This document shows positions 7,206 to 16,432 of a stretch of DNA of 64,000 nt, piece by piece (the stretch's first letter is position 1; each line of letters starts with the position of its first letter). The translations under genes were made by a program, and so were the position numbers. The DNA is from Sphingomonas yabuuchiae (GTDB taxonomy: Bacteria; Pseudomonadota; Alphaproteobacteria; Sphingomonadales; Sphingomonadaceae). The DNA lies in the NCBI RefSeq assembly GCF_014199595.1, contig NZ_JACHNX010000001.1, positions 1 through 64,000 on the forward strand, written 5' to 3'. Below the pieces are notes generated by a model. That model made no database searches, was not told where the DNA came from, and saw nothing but the letters and a program-made list of their open reading frames with translations.

Positions 7206-9809
7206 TCAATCGATGCTCTTCGACGCCTGCTCGAACAGATCCTTCGACAGACCCGGCGTCTCGACGATCCGCACCAGCTCGGCGCGCATCAGGGCCGAGC
7301 GCTTGGCGTCGAACCGGCGCCAGCGGCCGAGCGGCGGCAGCAGCTTGGCGGCGGTCTGCGGGTTGAGCCGGTCGAGCGCGATCAACTGCTCGGACAGGAA
7401 GCGATAGCCCGAACCGTCGGCGGCGTTGAACGCGCGCTGGTTCACCCCGAACGCCCCCAGCACCGCCCGCGCCCGATTGGGGTTGGCCAGCGTGAAGTCG
7501 GGATGTCGGACCAGCCGCTCGACCACCGCGCCGGTGTCGCTGCGGGACGACAGCGCCTGGGTCTGGAACCATTTGTCGAGGACCAGCCCGTTACCGGCAT
7601 AGCGCGCATGGAAACGCGCCAGCGCCTCTTCGCGCTCGGGCGCGTCGGAATTGACCAGCGTGGTCAGCGCCGCCTGCCGGTCGGTCATATTGTCGGCCGC
7701 CTCGAACTGCGCGAAGGCCAGCGCGGCGGCGTCTTCCGCACCGCTGGCCGCGATATAGCCGAGCGCGACATTGCGCAGACGCCGCCGCCCCTTGGCCTCG
7801 GGCGAATAGACGTAAGGGCCTTGGGCCAGCTCGGCATAAAGCCGCCGCCAGGTCGGCAGCAGCGCTTGGCCCAGTTGCGTGCGCAGCGCCTCGCGCGCGG
7901 CATGGATCGCGTCCGGGTCGACGGTGGCGAGCTGGTCGCCGATGAAATTCTCCGACGGCAGCAGCACCGCCTCGGCGAGGAAGGCGGTTTCCAGCCCCTC
8001 GGCCTCCAGCGTACGGGTGACGGCGTCGATCACCGCCTCGCCCTTCATCTCGCCATGGATCGTGCCCGCGACCAGCGTGTCGAGCATCAGCTGCTGCATC
8101 GCCTCGTACCGGGCGAAGGGGTCGTCGTCATGCGCTGACAGGAAGGCCAGGTCCTCGGCCGTGCGGTCGCTCTCGACCACGATGGGGGCGGAAAAGCCGC
8201 GATTGATCGACAGGACGGGACGCTCGGTGATGGCCTCGAACACGATCGTCTCGGCCACCTGGTCGAGCAGCACCAGCGTCTCGTCGGTCAGCGGGCGGCC
8301 GGTCTCCGCGCCGAACAAACGGACCTTGAGCGGCAGCAGCATCGGCTGCTTCATGGTCTGCCCCGGCGTGGCGGGAACATGCTGGGCGAGGCGCAGCTCC
8401 GCGCGGCCCCCGCCGGGTTCGTGGGACAGGCCCGCCGAGACACGCGGCGTGCCCGCCTGGGAATACCAGAGGCGGAATTGGGACAGGTCGATGCCGCCCG
8501 CTTCCTCCATGGAGGCGACGAAATCCTCGCAGGTGGCGGCCGTGCCGTCGAAGCGGTGGAAATACAGGTCGGTGGCGGCGCGGAACTTCACCGGCCCCAA
8601 CATGGTCGCCATCATGCGGATCAGTTCGGCACCCTTGTTATAGATGGTCGCCGTGTAGAAATTGCTGATCTCGATATAGCTTTCCGGGCGCACTGGATGC
8701 GCGAGCGGGCCGGAATCCTCGGGGAACTGGCTGGCGCGAAGCCCGCGCACATCCTCGATCCGCTTGACCGCGGCCGATCCCTGGTCGGCGGAGAAACACT
8801 GGTCGCGATAGACGGTGAAGCCTTCCTTGAGGCTCAGCTGGAACCAGTCGCGGCAGGTGATCCGGTTGCCCGACCAGTTGTGGAAATATTCATGCGCGAC
8901 GACGGCGGCGATCGCGTCGTAATCGTAATCGGTCGCGGTGTCGGGGTCGGCCAGGATGTAGCGGCTGTTGAAGATGTTCAGCCCCTTATTCTCCATCGCG
9001 CCGAAGTTGAAATCGTCGACCGCGACGATGTTGAACACGTCGAGATCGTACTCACGGCCATAGACGCGCTCGTCCCACGCCATCGACAGCTTCAGCGCGT
9101 GGAGCGCATGGTCGGTCTTGGCGATGTCGGCCGCGCGCACCCAGATGCCTAAGCGCACCTCGCGCCCGCTCATCGTGGTGAAGGTCGAGGCGTTGACCGC
9201 CAGGTCGCCCGCGACCAGCGCGAACAGATAGGAGGGCTTGGGGAAGGGGTCGTGCCACTCGGCCCAATGCGTGCCGTCGCCATTCTCGCCCTGGGCAATC
9301 GGATCGCCATTGGCCAGCAGCACCGGGTAACGCAGCCGGTCCGCCGTCATCCGCACGCGGTAGACGCTCAGCACATCGGGCCGGTCGGGGAACCAGGTGA
9401 TGCGGCGAAACCCTTCCGCCTCGCACTGGGTGCAGAGATTGCCGCCCGAGGCATAGAGACCCATCAACTGGGTGTTGCTTTCGGGCGCGATCGACACCTC
9501 GGTCTCGACGACATGGGAATCGCCGGAGAGCGGCACGACCAGCTGCTCGCCCTCGATCCGCCAGTCGTCGACCGCAACGCCATCGACCTTGACCGACAGC
9601 GGCGTCTGCCCGGCACCGTCGAGCCGCAGGGGTTCGTCATGCGGGCCGCTGCGCGTGACGGTCAGCGCGGCGTGGACGCGGGTGTCGGCGGGGTCCAATG
9701 CGAAGTCCAGCGCGATCTGCGGCACCTCCCAGGCGGGGGGGCTGTAATCCTCGCGCCGGATGGCGGCGGGGGTGATGCTGGGCTGGGCGGCGCTGCGCTG
9801 AATGTCCAT
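7206..9809 (-). CDS. pepN: Aminopeptidase N (M1 zinc metallopeptidase)
   Basis: 867 residues, as expected for the bacterial PepN subgroup. The exopeptidase signature GAMEN is at about residues 270-274 and the zinc site HEYFH at 306-310, followed by LKEGFTVYRDQ, which carries the third zinc ligand Glu. The C-terminal half is the helical repeat domain typical of PepN. The start is the ATG at 9809 (MDIQRSAAQPSITPAAIRRE); the frame stays open far upstream only because the antisense of the neighbouring gene is open. It removes N-terminal amino acids from peptides in the cytoplasm. It is divergent from an M28 peptidase gene with 138 bp between them, so both may be expressed from the same intergenic region. 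Confidence 0.96.
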   Translation of the reverse strand: MDIQRSAAQPSITPAAIRREDYSPPAWEVPQIALDFALDPADTRVHAALTVTRSGPHDEPLRLDGAGQTPLSVKVDGVAVDDWRIEGEQLVVPLSGDSHVVETEVSIAPESNTQLMGLYASGGNLCTQCEAEGFRRITWFPDRPDVLSVYRVRMTADRLRYPVLLANGDPIAQGENGDGTHWAEWHDPFPKPSYLFALVAGDLAVNASTFTTMSGREVRLGIWVRAADIAKTDHALHALKLSMAWDERVYGREYDLDVFNIVAVDDFNFGAMENKGLNIFNSRYILADPDTATDYDYDAIAAVVAHEYFHNWSGNRITCRDWFQLSLKEGFTVYRDQCFSADQGSAAVKRIEDVRGLRASQFPEDSGPLAHPVRPESYIEISNFYTATIYNKGAELIRMMATMLGPVKFRAATDLYFHRFDGTAATCEDFVASMEEAGGIDLSQFRLWYSQAGTPRVSAGLSHEPGGGRAELRLAQHVPATPGQTMKQPMLLPLKVRLFGAETGRPLTDETLVLLDQVAETIVFEAITERPVLSINRGFSAPIVVESDRTAEDLAFLSAHDDDPFARYEAMQQLMLDTLVAGTIHGEMKGEAVIDAVTRTLEAEGLETAFLAEAVLLPSENFIGDQLATVDPDAIHAAREALRTQLGQALLPTWRRLYAELAQGPYVYSPEAKGRRRLRNVALGYIAASGAEDAAALAFAQFEAADNMTDRQAALTTLVNSDAPEREEALARFHARYAGNGLVLDKWFQTQALSSRSDTGAVVERLVRHPDFTLANPNRARAVLGAFGVNQRAFNAADGSGYRFLSEQLIALDRLNPQTAAKLLPPLGRWRRFDAKRSALMRAELVRIVETPGLSKDLFEQASKSID

Positions 9810-9947
9810 GACGGGAATATAGCCGCGCGCACCCGCTGCGGCCACCGGGCTGGCCATGAAAAACCGGGACAGTGCGTCATGGGCGGGGTTGATCGGCCCA
9901 GATGGCGTGATACGCCTGTGGCACACCATTTCCCCGAAAGGTCCTGC

Positions 9948-11654
9948 ATGTCGCGTTCGACGGCTCTGCTGCCGCTGCTTTTCCTGTCCACCGCCGCGAT
10001 CGCGCATGATCACGATCACCTGCATTATCAAGCCGCTAGCACCGCGCCGGTCGAGGCGAAGGCGCAGCGCAGCCCGGCCGAACGCAATGCCGTCATCACC
10101 GCCGCCCTGCCCGAGGATCAGGCCGCGATGAAGGCGCACGTCATGTTCCTGGCGTCGGACGCGATGGCCGGACGCGAGGCGGGGACCCGCGACTATGACA
10201 TCGCCGCGCAATATGTCGCGGCGCAATTCTATGCGGCGGGGCTGCGGCCGGGCGGCGACCAGGGCGGCTATCTGCAGAAGGTGCCGCTGGTCGCGTATAA
10301 TGTCGCCGACAAGGGCAGCGCCATGTGGACCCCGGCGGGCGGCCAGGCGCAGGAACTGGTCTTCGGCGAGGACTTCGTCCCCTCGCCCGTGCCCAATGCG
10401 AAGGAAACCAGCCTGTCGGCGCCGGTCGTTTTCGTCGGTTACGGTATCGATGCGGCACAATATGGCCTGACCGATTACAAGGGTGTCGATGTGCGCGGCA
10501 AGATCGTCGCCTTCGTCCCCGGCACGCCCGAGGGGCTGGGCGGTGAGGAGCGCGCCTTTTTCGGATCGGCGGCGAACAAGGCCTCGCTGGCGGCGGCGCG
10601 CGGCGCGGTCGGCGCGATCCAGATCGACATGCCGCGCGCCGGGGGGCGGCAACGACCCTTTGCCTCGCTGGCCCGCTATTACAACGCGCCGCGCGTCACC
10701 TGGGCGAACCCGGACGGCACCGCCCATGCGATGACGCCGACGACCCCGGTGCTGGGCACCCTGTCGCAGACGGGCGCGGCCAAGCTGTTTGGCAAGGGCT
10801 GGGACGCAGTGGTGAAGGCCGCCGCCACGCCCAAGCCCGGCTATAAGCCGCTGACCGCCAAGGGCCAGTTGACGGTCGCGTCCAAGACCAGCTTCAAGCC
10901 GATGGACAGCAGCAACGTCATTGGCCTGATCCCCGGCAGCGACCCGAAGCTGAAGGACGAGGTCGTCGTCCTGTCCGCGCATCTCGACCATATCGGCACG
11001 AACGAGGGCGGCGAGGGCGACCGGATCAACAATGGCGCGCTCGACAACGCCATCGGCATCGCCAGCCTGATCGAGGAGGCCAAGCGCTTCAAGGCCGCCG
11101 CCGCGCCCAAGCGGACCGTCATGTTCCTGGCGGTGACGGCGGAGGAGAAAGGGCTGGTCGGCTCCGACTATTTCGCCAACCACCCGACCGTGCCGCTCAA
11201 GTCGATCGTCGCCGACGTCAATCTCGACATGCCGATCCTGACCTACAAGTTCGAGGATATGGTGGTGTTCGGCGCGGACCGCTCGACGCTGGGGCCGATC
11301 GTACGCAAGGCGGTGGGGGCGATGGACCTGCCGGTCTCGCCCGATCCGATGCCGGAGGAAGGCATCTTCGTCCGCTCCGACCATTTCCGCTTCGTGCAGA
11401 AGGGCATCCCCTCGGTCTTCCTGTGGCCGGGCCAGAAGGGGCCGGGCAAGGCCGCGGTCGAGGATTTCATGAGCCACCGCTATCACCGTGTCGGCGACGA
11501 GATCGACCAGGGCATCGACTGGAGCCAGGGACCGCGCTTCGTCAGCGTCAACTACGCCATCGCCCGCGAGATCGCCGACGCGCCCGAGCGGCCGGTATGG
11601 AACAAGGGCGATTATTTCGGCACGCTCTACAAGGGGCCGATGGCGGCGAAGTGA
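9948..11654 (+). CDS. Secreted M28-family zinc aminopeptidase
   Basis: 568 residues. The protein begins with a signal peptide (MSRSTALLPLLFLSTAAIA) followed by a His/Asp-rich stretch (HDHDHLH). A protease-associated (PA) insertion lies around residues 120-280. The co-catalytic zinc centre is visible as VVLSAHLDHIG, NNGALDNAIGIASL, TAEEKGLVGSDYF (catalytic Glu), DVNLDMP and RSDHFRFVQKGIPS. It should trim exported peptides in the periplasm or outside the cell. The ATG at 9948 is chosen because it begins the signal peptide. It is divergent from pepN, giving a two-peptidase locus with one cytoplasmic and one exported enzyme. Confidence 0.93.
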   Translation: MSRSTALLPLLFLSTAAIAHDHDHLHYQAASTAPVEAKAQRSPAERNAVITAALPEDQAAMKAHVMFLASDAMAGREAGTRDYDIAAQYVAAQFYAAGLRPGGDQGGYLQKVPLVAYNVADKGSAMWTPAGGQAQELVFGEDFVPSPVPNAKETSLSAPVVFVGYGIDAAQYGLTDYKGVDVRGKIVAFVPGTPEGLGGEERAFFGSAANKASLAAARGAVGAIQIDMPRAGGRQRPFASLARYYNAPRVTWANPDGTAHAMTPTTPVLGTLSQTGAAKLFGKGWDAVVKAAATPKPGYKPLTAKGQLTVASKTSFKPMDSSNVIGLIPGSDPKLKDEVVVLSAHLDHIGTNEGGEGDRINNGALDNAIGIASLIEEAKRFKAAAAPKRTVMFLAVTAEEKGLVGSDYFANHPTVPLKSIVADVNLDMPILTYKFEDMVVFGADRSTLGPIVRKAVGAMDLPVSPDPMPEEGIFVRSDHFRFVQKGIPSVFLWPGQKGPGKAAVEDFMSHRYHRVGDEIDQGIDWSQGPRFVSVNYAIAREIADAPERPVWNKGDYFGTLYKGPMAAK

Positions 11655-11693
11655 GGGGCGGTGAGGCGTCTTGCAGCCAAGCCGCCCCCCAAC

Positions 11694-11725
11694 CGTTCAG
11701 CCCGAGCGAAGTCGAAGGCCAAGGG
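11694..11725. repeat. Palindromic sphingomonad repeat, half copy
   Basis: GTTCAGCCCGAGCGAAGTCGAAGGCCAAGG between the M28 peptidase and the SDR gene; it matches one arm of the palindrome at 5998. Confidence 0.75.
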
Positions 11726-11792
11726 ATGACCTTCGCCCCATGGCCTGTCCGGGGCGTGCACTTCGACGTCGCGCAGTGCGAACGGAGGTTGG

Positions 11793-12632
11793 GTGAATAA
11801 GTTGTTCGTCTTCGGCATGGGCTATGCCGCCGGTCACTTGGCCGCTCTGTTGGAGGGGCGGGGCTGGTCCGTTGTGGGGACGACCCGCGACGGGCGCGGT
11901 GGTACGATCCGTTTCGACGACCGTGACGGCGTGGAGGCGCAGATCGCCGCCGCCACGCATATCCTGTCCTCCGTGCCCCCCGTGGACGAGGCGGACCCGG
12001 TGCTGCTCGCCTATGGCGCGCAACTCGCAAAGTCGGACGCGTGGATCGGCTATCTCTCCTCGACCGGCGTATATGGCGATACCGGCGGCGCCTGGGTGGA
12101 CGAGACCGCCCCCATCGGCTCGGGGCGCCGCGCCGCGCGGGCGGCGGCGGATGCGGACTGGCAGGGCCTGGGCGCACGGGTGTTCCGGCTGCCTGGCATC
12201 TATGGCCCCGGCCGCTCGCCGATCGACCGGGTTCGTGCCGGTCGCGCGCACCGGGTCGGGCTGCCCGGGCAGGTGTTCAGCCGGGTGCATATCGCCGACA
12301 TCGTATCGGGCGTGATCGCCGGGTTCGACGGGCCTGCGGGGGCCTATAACCTGTCCGACGATTTCCCGTGCGACCAGGATGCGGTCGTCGCCTATGCCGC
12401 CGAACTGGCGGGGCTGGCGCCGCCGCCGCTCGTACCGTTGGAGAGCCTGTCGGCGGCGGCGCGGGGCTTCTATGCCGAGAACCGGCGGGTGGCGAACGGC
12501 AAGGCGAAGCGGGTGCTGAACTGGCGCCCGCGCTATCCCGATTACCGGTTGGGCCTGCGCGCCTTGAGCGCGATGACCAGCCCGACCGCCGTCACCGCCG
12601 CACCCGCGCCCGCCAGCAGCGACCAGCGATAA
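11793..12632 (+). CDS. NAD(P)-dependent epimerase/SDR (YeeZ-like)
   Basis: 279 residues of atypical short-chain dehydrogenase, beginning with a beta-alpha-beta nucleotide motif (FVFGMGYAAGHLA). The segments ILSSVPPVDEADPVL, YLSSTGVYGDTGGAWVDE and FRLPGIYGPGRSPIDR carry the usual SDR structural residues. The GTG start has a strong ribosome site (GGAGG, 11784-11788). Homologues normally end at about the DYRLGLRAL segment; the last ~28 residues here are read antisense to the end of the convergent EamA gene, a 91-bp overlap. The substrate is unknown; a sugar-nucleotide or other epimerase-like role is only a family guess. Confidence 0.85.
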   Translation: MNKLFVFGMGYAAGHLAALLEGRGWSVVGTTRDGRGGTIRFDDRDGVEAQIAAATHILSSVPPVDEADPVLLAYGAQLAKSDAWIGYLSSTGVYGDTGGAWVDETAPIGSGRRAARAAADADWQGLGARVFRLPGIYGPGRSPIDRVRAGRAHRVGLPGQVFSRVHIADIVSGVIAGFDGPAGAYNLSDDFPCDQDAVVAYAAELAGLAPPPLVPLESLSAAARGFYAENRRVANGKAKRVLNWRPRYPDYRLGLRALSAMTSPTAVTAAPAPASSDQR

Positions 12633-13462
12633 CCCTCGAACACCGTCGACAGGCTCATCGCGATGACCGGCACGATCACGCTGGAATAGGCCGCTTTGGC
12701 CGGGCCGATCGCACGCAGCACCCGGTAATAGAGCGGAAAGGCCAGCGCCGAGGCGAACAGCCCGAGATAGAGGATGCCCAGCACATAACCGGTGCGCATC
12801 TCGAACACCGGCGGGCCGTTCAGGCTATAGGCGATGATCGCATCCAGCGCCGATCCGATCAGCATCGCGACGCTCAAGGTCGCGTGCATCGGAAAACGCT
12901 TGGCGGTCTTGGTCGCCTGCATGACGTTCGCCGTGGAGGCGGACAGGATGGCCACGATGGTCAGCGCGATGCCGGTCAGCGCGCGCGCCGGTCCCGCCGG
13001 ATCGACCCGCGCCTCATGCACGAACAGCAGCGCCGCCCCCGCCATCGCGATGGCGGAGCCGAACAGCAGCTGCCGCCCCATGCGCTGTCCCAGGAAAAGG
13101 CGCGCGAACCCCGCATTGGGGATCAGCAGCATCGCGAAGATCACCGCGACCAGCCCGGAGGTGATGTAGCCTTCGGCATGATAGACGAAGTTGAAGTTCA
13201 GGACGAACTGGAACAGCCCGATCCCGGCGGCGAATAGCAGGCCGGTGGTGCCGAGGCGGAAACTCTCCCGCCGGGCCAGCGCGAAGGCCCCCATGGCAAG
13301 CCCGCCGACCAGGAACCGATAGCTGACCGACCAGGTGGCGGGGACGACCGAAATCTGGTCGCGTATGACCAGCCAGGTCGATCCCCAGATCAGCGTGACG
13401 ATCGCAAAGGGGATCAGGACGGCGGCGCGGGTCGAGCGGGGGGCGGTGTCGAACTCGCTCAT
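12542..13462 (-). CDS. EamA/DMT-family permease
   Basis: 306 residues with about ten hydrophobic helices arranged as two EamA repeats (first repeat begins FAIVTLIWGSTWLVIRDQ; second in ALTGIALTIVAILSASTANVMQ). This is the drug/metabolite transporter superfamily in the inner membrane, often exporting amino acids or metabolites. It begins with ATG at 13462, overlapping the stop of the threonine aldolase gene by about 4 nt, so the two form an operon. Its last helix is encoded in the 91 bp that overlap the SDR gene on the other strand. The pairing suggests, but does not show, export of an amino acid related to threonine or glycine. Confidence 0.9.
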   Translation of the reverse strand: MSEFDTAPRSTRAAVLIPFAIVTLIWGSTWLVIRDQISVVPATWSVSYRFLVGGLAMGAFALARRESFRLGTTGLLFAAGIGLFQFVLNFNFVYHAEGYITSGLVAVIFAMLLIPNAGFARLFLGQRMGRQLLFGSAIAMAGAALLFVHEARVDPAGPARALTGIALTIVAILSASTANVMQATKTAKRFPMHATLSVAMLIGSALDAIIAYSLNGPPVFEMRTGYVLGILYLGLFASALAFPLYYRVLRAIGPAKAAYSSVIVPVIAMSLSTVFEGYRWSLLAGAGAAVTAVGLVIALKARRPNR

Positions 13463-14475
13463 GTCGTGCTCGTATCCAGGGCGGCGATCGCGTCGGCGAG
13501 GCGCGCGACATGCTGGCCGTCCGTGTCCCAGGCGGTGACGAGGCGGATTTCCCCGTCCGCCCAGTCGTAAAAGTCGAAGCCCTGTGCGCGCAGGCGGGCG
13601 GCTTCCTCCGGCGTGGCGCGCAGGAAGACCTCGTTCGCCTCGACCGGATAGACCAGCCGGTTCCCGGCCGCGCCCGCCAGTCGCTCGGCACAGGCATTGG
13701 CGAGCGCGCCGTTGGCGATCCACAGGTCGTTCTCGACCATCGAGAGCACTTGCGCGGCGAGATAGCGGCCCTTGGACATCAGCAGGCCTGCGCGCTTGCG
13801 GCGGCGGCGGGTGGTGTCGGCCAAGCCGGGCTTGAAGAAGACCAAGGCCTCGGCACTCATCGCGCCGTTCTTGACGAAGCCGAAGGACAGCGCGTCCACG
13901 CCCGACTGCCAGGTCAGCGCGGCGGGCGTGCAGCCGAGGCGGGCGACGGCATTGGCGAACCGCGCGCCGTCCATATGGAAGCCCAGGCCCCTCTCCTTCG
14001 CCAATGCGCCGATCGCGGCGACCTCGTCGGGGTTGTACACCCGGCCATATTCGGTGGCGTTGGTGATCGAGATGGCATGCGGCTGGACCCGGTGGACGTC
14101 ATTGGCGATGGCGTCGATCACCGACCGGATCGTGTCGGGGGTCAGCTTGGCCCCGTCGCCATCGGCGAGCATCAGCTTGGCGCCGTGCGTGTAGAATTCG
14201 GGCGCGCCGCCCTCGTCATTCTGGATGTGCGAGTCGCGGTGGCAGACCACGCCGCCATAAGGCGGGCAGAGCGCGGCGAGCGCCAGGCAGTTGGCGGCGG
14301 TGCCGGTGGGCACCCACAACACCTCAACCTCGGTGCCGAACAGCTCGGACAGCCGCCCGTCCAGCGCTTTGGACCAGCGGTCGCCGTCATAGGCGGCGTC
14401 CATCTGGTCGGCGGCGACGATGGCCTCCATCACCTTGGGATGGATACGGGCGGCATTGTCCGAGAAGAAGCGCAT
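13459..14475 (-). CDS. Low-specificity L-threonine aldolase (paralogue 1)
   Basis: 338-residue PLP enzyme of fold type I, beta-eliminating lyase family. Visible features are the N-terminal FFSDNAARIHPKV, the cofactor region PTGTAANCLAL, FHMDGARFANA (cofactor Asp), and the Schiff-base Lys in SFGFVKNGAMSAEA. It splits L-threonine or L-allo-threonine into glycine and acetaldehyde. It is the first gene of a two-gene unit with the EamA permease. A second, clearly divergent copy lies at 44471-45541, so the window holds two members with probably different substrate range or regulation. Confidence 0.92.
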   Translation of the reverse strand: MRFFSDNAARIHPKVMEAIVAADQMDAAYDGDRWSKALDGRLSELFGTEVEVLWVPTGTAANCLALAALCPPYGGVVCHRDSHIQNDEGGAPEFYTHGAKLMLADGDGAKLTPDTIRSVIDAIANDVHRVQPHAISITNATEYGRVYNPDEVAAIGALAKERGLGFHMDGARFANAVARLGCTPAALTWQSGVDALSFGFVKNGAMSAEALVFFKPGLADTTRRRRKRAGLLMSKGRYLAAQVLSMVENDLWIANGALANACAERLAGAAGNRLVYPVEANEVFLRATPEEAARLRAQGFDFYDWADGEIRLVTAWDTDGQHVARLADAIAALDTSTT

Positions 14476-14534
14476 GGCTCCGGCGTTTGGGGGAGGCGGC
14501 CGAACAGGTCAACACCGCTCCCCCATATGGTGCC

Positions 14535-16016
14535 TCAATGCGGCGCGAGGCCCAGCTCGACACCCGTCTTGTCGTGCAGCGCGAAGCGGTCGACCAGATC
14601 GGCGCTCGCCTGGTTATAGCCGATCACCTCGACACCGGCCCCGTCGCGGCGCAGCCGGGCGACGATCTTGTCGAGCGCGCCCACACCCGAAATATCCCAG
14701 AAATGCGCCGCCGACACGTCGATCACGACATCGCGGCCCGGCTCCGCCTGGAAAGCGCGGGTGAAGCGATCGACCGAGGCGAAGAAAATCTGGCCGGTTA
14801 CGCGGTAGCGCACCGCCTGGCCCGTCTCGATCCGCTCGACCGCGAACAGGCGGCGGACCTTTCCGGCAAAGAAGATGCCCGACAGTAGCACGCCCGCCGC
14901 CACACCCTTGGCCAGGTCATGGGTCAGGACGACCACCGCGACCGTGACCAGCATGACCACCGAAGAGGTCGGCGGATGGCGGCGCAGGTTCGGGATGGAG
15001 TTCCAGCTGAACGTCCCGATCGACACCATCACCATGACGGCGACCAGCGCGGGCATTGGGATACGTCCGACAAAGGGACCAAGCCCGGCAAGCAGGATCA
15101 GCAGGACGGCCCCGGCAGTCAGCGTCGACAGCCGCTTGCGCCCGCCCGAGGTGACGTTGATCACCGACTGGCCGATCATCGCGCAACCGCCCATGCCGCC
15201 GACCAGCGCGGCGGCGATGTTGGCGCCGCCCTGCCCCATGCATTCGCGGCGCTTGTCGCTGTCGGTGTCGGTCATGTCGTCGACGATCTGCGCGGTCAGC
15301 AGCGATTCGAGCAGGCCGACGGCGGCCATGGTCAGCGAATAGGGCAGGATGATGCGCAGCGTCTCCCAGGTCAGCGGCACATCGGGCAGCGTCAGGCTGG
15401 GCAGTCCCTCGGGCAGCCGTCCCATATCGCCGACCGTGCGCACCGGCAGGCCCATGGCGATGCTGATCCCCGCCAGCACCAGGATCGCGACCAGCGGCGA
15501 GGGCACCGCCTTGGTCACGCGCGGCAGCAGGTAGATGATGGCGAGCCCGGCGGCGACCATCGCATAGCTGTGCCACGTCACGCCGGTCAGTTGCGGTAGC
15601 TGCGCCATGAAGATCAGGATGGCGAGCGCGTTGACGAAGCCGGTGATGACCGAGCGCGAGACGAACTGCATCACGAGGTCGAGGCGCAACAGCCCCGCGG
15701 CGATCTGGATCAGTCCCATCACGATGGTGGCGGCAAACAGGTAATCGACGCCATGCTCGCGGACCAGCGGCGTGACGACGACCGCGACGGCGGCGGTCGC
15801 GGCGGAGATCATCGCGGGCCGCCCGCCGGTGAACGAAATGACGATCGCGATCGCGACCGAGGCATAGAGCCCGACGCGCGGATCGACGCCCGAGATGATC
15901 GAAAAGCCGATCGCCTCGGGGATCAGCGCGAGGGCGACGACCAGCCCGGCGAGCACGTCACGGCGTGCGTCTCCCAGGCCGGAGAACCATTGGGTTCGAT
16001 AGGTTTGAACAGTCAT
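14535..16016 (-). CDS. SulP-family anion transporter with STAS domain
   Basis: 493 residues from the ATG at 16016 ([14 protein letters not shown]); an upstream in-frame ATG would add a non-conserved tail. The SulP membrane domain has about 10-14 helices, with the signature region [20 protein letters not shown] near the N-terminus. A shortened C-terminal STAS domain ends the protein ([20 protein letters not shown]). SulP proteins carry sulfate, bicarbonate or dicarboxylates; the motif [17 protein letters not shown] is typical of bacterial members. It is a single gene with no sulfur-metabolism neighbours, so bicarbonate is as plausible as sulfate. Confidence 0.91.
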   Translation of the reverse strand: MTVQTYRTQWFSGLGDARRDVLAGLVVALALIPEAIGFSIISGVDPRVGLYASVAIAIVISFTGGRPAMISAATAAVAVVVTPLVREHGVDYLFAATIVMGLIQIAAGLLRLDLVMQFVSRSVITGFVNALAILIFMAQLPQLTGVTWHSYAMVAAGLAIIYLLPRVTKAVPSPLVAILVLAGISIAMGLPVRTVGDMGRLPEGLPSLTLPDVPLTWETLRIILPYSLTMAAVGLLESLLTAQIVDDMTDTDSDKRRECMGQGGANIAAALVGGMGGCAMIGQSVINVTSGGRKRLSTLTAGAVLLILLAGLGPFVGRIPMPALVAVMVMVSIGTFSWNSIPNLRRHPPTSSVVMLVTVAVVVLTHDLAKGVAAGVLLSGIFFAGKVRRLFAVERIETGQAVRYRVTGQIFFASVDRFTRAFQAEPGRDVVIDVSAAHFWDISGVGALDKIVARLRRDGAGVEVIGYNQASADLVDRFALHDKTGVELGLAPH

Positions 16017-16195
16017 GAAATACCAGAATGTCGCGCATGGCGGCGCGCGTCCTGACGGCAGGAGCGGGGATAGGGCCATGCATTCTGTTGTCCGGCGGAT
16101 CGGCGGCCGGAATAGCCACCCGGAATTTCACCGGGTCCTTGCGAATGACCGCGCGTTTAATCGGGATACATGGTGAAGGGCAAGTCCCGATCCCG

Positions 16196-16336
16196 ATTCC
16201 TCCCCTGCAAGGGGAGGGGGACCATCCGTAGGATGGTGGAGGGGTGTCACCAGGCGTGAGCGTGGTCTCACCTAACGAGTGGTTACACCCCTCCGTCAGG
16301 CCTTCGGCCTGCCACCTCCCCTTGCAGGGGAGGAAT
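16196..16336. repeat. Dispersed 'cctcccc' repeat plus 'cctctgcgcgaacc' fragment
   Basis: Full copy of the attcctcccc...ggggaggaat repeat in the ~415-bp space between the SulP and PBP genes. Directly after it (16345-16375) is CTGCGTCCTCCGCGCCTCTG, a fragment found again at 58318-58346 and inverted at 58108-58136. No gene is seen in this stretch. Confidence 0.8.
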
Positions 16337-16432
16337 GTCGATTGTCTCTCTGCGTCCTCCGCGCCTCTGCGCGAACCGAATTTCTTCGTGCCATCGCGTC
16401 TTCGCACGAACACGCAAAGACCAAAGCGTGGG

